Shown in pieces: positions 6,939 through 8,082 of a DNA stretch of 8,082 nucleotides (its first letter is position 1; each line of letters starts with the position of its first letter). The stretch spans positions 1-8,082 of the forward strand of contig JAVEEO010000504.1 of the NCBI GenBank assembly GCA_030840415.1, in the 5' to 3' direction. Source of the stretch: Pseudonocardiales bacterium. GTDB taxonomy: Bacteria > Actinomycetota > Actinomycetes > Mycobacteriales > Jatrophihabitantaceae. The notes beneath the pieces were generated by a model that made no database searches, had not been told where the DNA came from, and was given only the letters and a program-made list of their open reading frames with translations. The translations under genes and the position numbers were made by a program.

Positions 6939-6944
6939 ATTCTA
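6939..6944 (-). promoter_or_regulatory. Probable -10 element of the def promoter (leaderless)
   Basis: TAGAAT on the minus strand matches the TANNNT -10 consensus and is close to TATAAT. It ends 6 nt before the def GTG, so a start site 7 nt downstream would be the G of GTG itself. The hexamer 17 nt upstream (6967-6962, GGAGGC) does not resemble TTGACA and lies inside the stem of the hairpin at 6959-6990. Confidence 0.6.
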
Positions 6945-6958
6945 GAGACGCCGAAAGC

Positions 6959-6990
6959 CGGCCTCCGCACGCCGCGACGTACGGAGGCCG
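6959..6990 (-). terminator. Hairpin terminator after the symporter gene
   Basis: The minus strand has CGGCCTCCG, a 14-nt loop, then CGGAGGCCG: a perfect 9-bp GC-rich stem. It starts 17 nt after the symporter stop and is followed by GCTTTCGG, so the T-tract is poor, as in many actinobacterial terminators. A 3-bp ACG/CGT pair can form in the loop. The symmetric stem could also act on plus-strand transcription. Confidence 0.6.
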
Positions 6991-7007
6991 ACCCCGGTCC
7001 CCGCGCC

Positions 7008-8082
7008 TCAGTGAGTGGCGACCGCCTGCTCAGCGCCGGCTCCGGTGAGCGAGCGGACCTCCATCTCGGCCGCCTTCTCCGGTGTCGAGGCTCCACGGCT
7101 GGTGAGCGTCCCGATGATCGCGAGCAGGAACGACAGCGGGATCGTGACGATGCCCGGGTTGTCGAGGCCGAACCAGTGGAAGTCGACCGACGGGTCGGTG
7201 ATCATCGACGCGCTCTTGCCGGTGACCGGGTCGGCAGGCTTGCCCGACACGACCGGCGAGAAGACGATCAGCACCAGGCACGAGATCAGGCCGCCGTAGA
7301 TGCTCATCAGCGCACCGCGGGTGTTGAACCGGCGCCAGAACAGCGAGAACACGATCGTCGGCAGGTTGGCGCTGGCCGCGATGGCGAAGGCGAGCGCCAC
7401 CAGGAACGCGACGTTCTGGCCGTTGGCCAGGATGCCGCCGATGATGGCGATGACGCCGATGACGACAGCCGTCACTCTGGCGACGCGGACCTCGCCGTCG
7501 CTGGTGACCTGCCCGCGCTTGAGCACGTTGTTGTAGACGTCGTGCGCGAAGGACGCGCTGGCCGTGATCGTCAGGCCGGCCACCACCGCCAGGATGGTCG
7601 CGAACGCGACGGCGGCGATGATGCCGAGCAGAATCGTCCCGCCGAGTTCGAAGGCGAGCAGCGGGGCCGCCGAGTTGGCCTTGCCGGGCGCGGCGGCGAT
7701 CGCCTTCGGACCGACGATGGCGCCGGCGCCGAAGCCGAGGATGAGGGTGAACAGGTAGAAGATGCCGATCAGCCAGATCGCCCAGACGACCGAGCGGCGG
7801 GCCTCCTTGGCCGATGGCACCGTGTAGAAGCGCATCAGGACGTGCGGCAGGCCCGCCGTCCCCAGCACCAGCGCAAGGCCGAGCGAGAGGAAGTCCAGCT
7901 TGGTCAAGCTGCTCTTTCCGTACTGCGCGCCGGGGTCGAGCAGCTTCGAGCCCGCCTTGCCGGCCTGGTCGGCCTTGTCCACGGAGGCACCGAGCAGTTC
8001 GGAGACGTTGAAGCCGTACCTGCCGAGCACCCAGACGACCATCACCGCGGCGCCGACGATGAGCAGGCCGGCCTTGATGATC
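7008..8082 (-). CDS. actP: Cation/acetate symporter, solute:sodium symporter family (N-terminus outside window)
   Basis: About 357 C-terminal codons are present, and the frame is open through the right edge, beginning IIKAGLLIVGAA. The family takes up acetate or other short carboxylates together with sodium or protons across the inner membrane. I count roughly eight hydrophobic membrane segments. The strongest signature is GTAGLPHVLMRFYTV (residues 74-88 of the fragment), typical of ActP-like proteins, followed by a charged PSAKEARRS loop and a later GLTITASASFAHDVY segment. The protein ends in a hydrophilic tail (STPEKAAEMEVRSLTG). E. coli ActP has 549 residues, so roughly a third is missing here. 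Substrate cannot be fixed from this part; pyruvate or propionate transport is possible. The gene appears unrelated to the def-rib group and is separated from it by a hairpin. Confidence 0.9.
   Translation of the reverse strand, partial: IIKAGLLIVGAAVMVVWVLGRYGFNVSELLGASVDKADQAGKAGSKLLDPGAQYGKSSLTKLDFLSLGLALVLGTAGLPHVLMRFYTVPSAKEARRSVVWAIWLIGIFYLFTLILGFGAGAIVGPKAIAAAPGKANSAAPLLAFELGGTILLGIIAAVAFATILAVVAGLTITASASFAHDVYNNVLKRGQVTSDGEVRVARVTAVVIGVIAIIGGILANGQNVAFLVALAFAIAASANLPTIVFSLFWRRFNTRGALMSIYGGLISCLVLIVFSPVVSGKPADPVTGKSASMITDPSVDFHWFGLDNPGIVTIPLSFLLAIIGTLTSRGASTPEKAAEMEVRSLTGAGAEQAVATH

Noticed and set aside
6929..6940. A three-codon upstream ORF (ATG-GGC-GGG-TGA) overlapping the def GTG
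   Set aside because: Its ATG lies partly inside the TAGAAT -10 element, so it would not be transcribed if that promoter is used. It is only plausible for read-through transcripts.
1..8082. CRISPR arrays, insertion sequences, tRNA or rRNA genes, phage or defence genes
   Set aside because: No regularly spaced repeats, transposase, terminal inverted repeats or RNA-gene signatures were seen; the window is filled by conserved housekeeping genes.

Overview
The window reads as a chromosomal housekeeping segment of a high-GC actinomycete (Actinomycetota). The evidence is the very high GC content, strong G/C bias at third codon positions, GTG starts, and protein variants typical of the phylum: RGHEGRGIG in GTP cyclohydrolase II, the EPCNHxGRTGPC deaminase motif, and an Arg-rich N-terminal extension on RsmB. 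The genus cannot be fixed from sequence alone. Every supported gene lies on the minus strand, so transcription runs from high to low coordinates.

In transcription order, the right end (8082-7008) holds the C-terminal two thirds of an ActP-type solute:sodium (cation/acetate) symporter, followed by a GC-rich hairpin that probably ends its transcript. A short intergenic region of about 75 bp then carries a TAGAAT -10 element exactly 6 nt before the GTG of def, which suggests a leaderless transcript. From there def (peptide deformylase), fmt (Met-tRNA formyltransferase) and rsmB (16S rRNA m5C methyltransferase) follow with overlapping ends. A 173-bp gap with a tandem repeat, a small hairpin and a possible -10 element comes next. 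It is followed by rpe (ribulose-phosphate 3-epimerase), ribD, ribE, ribBA and the first 11 codons of what looks like ribH. The rpe-ribD, ribD-ribE and ribE-ribBA junctions overlap by 4 bp or are 1-2 nt apart.

The two halves form one or two operons. def and fmt act on the formyl-methionine start of proteins, and rsmB modifies the ribosome. rpe interconverts ribulose 5-phosphate, which is the substrate of the DHBP-synthase half of RibBA. The GTP cyclohydrolase II half of RibBA makes the other branch substrate, RibD performs deamination and reduction, RibH makes lumazine and RibE makes riboflavin. Apart from the phosphatase step, the biosynthetic set appears complete if ribH continues past the window edge. 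I see no FMN riboswitch in front of the rib genes.

I found no mobile element, CRISPR array, tRNA, rRNA or unfamiliar gene system. The less ordinary signals are small: a three-copy tandem repeat across the rsmB stop codon, a repeated Arg/Ser-rich leader in RsmB with a second candidate start, a probable leaderless def promoter embedded in the upstream terminator, and a six-codon mini-ORF joining ribBA to ribH.
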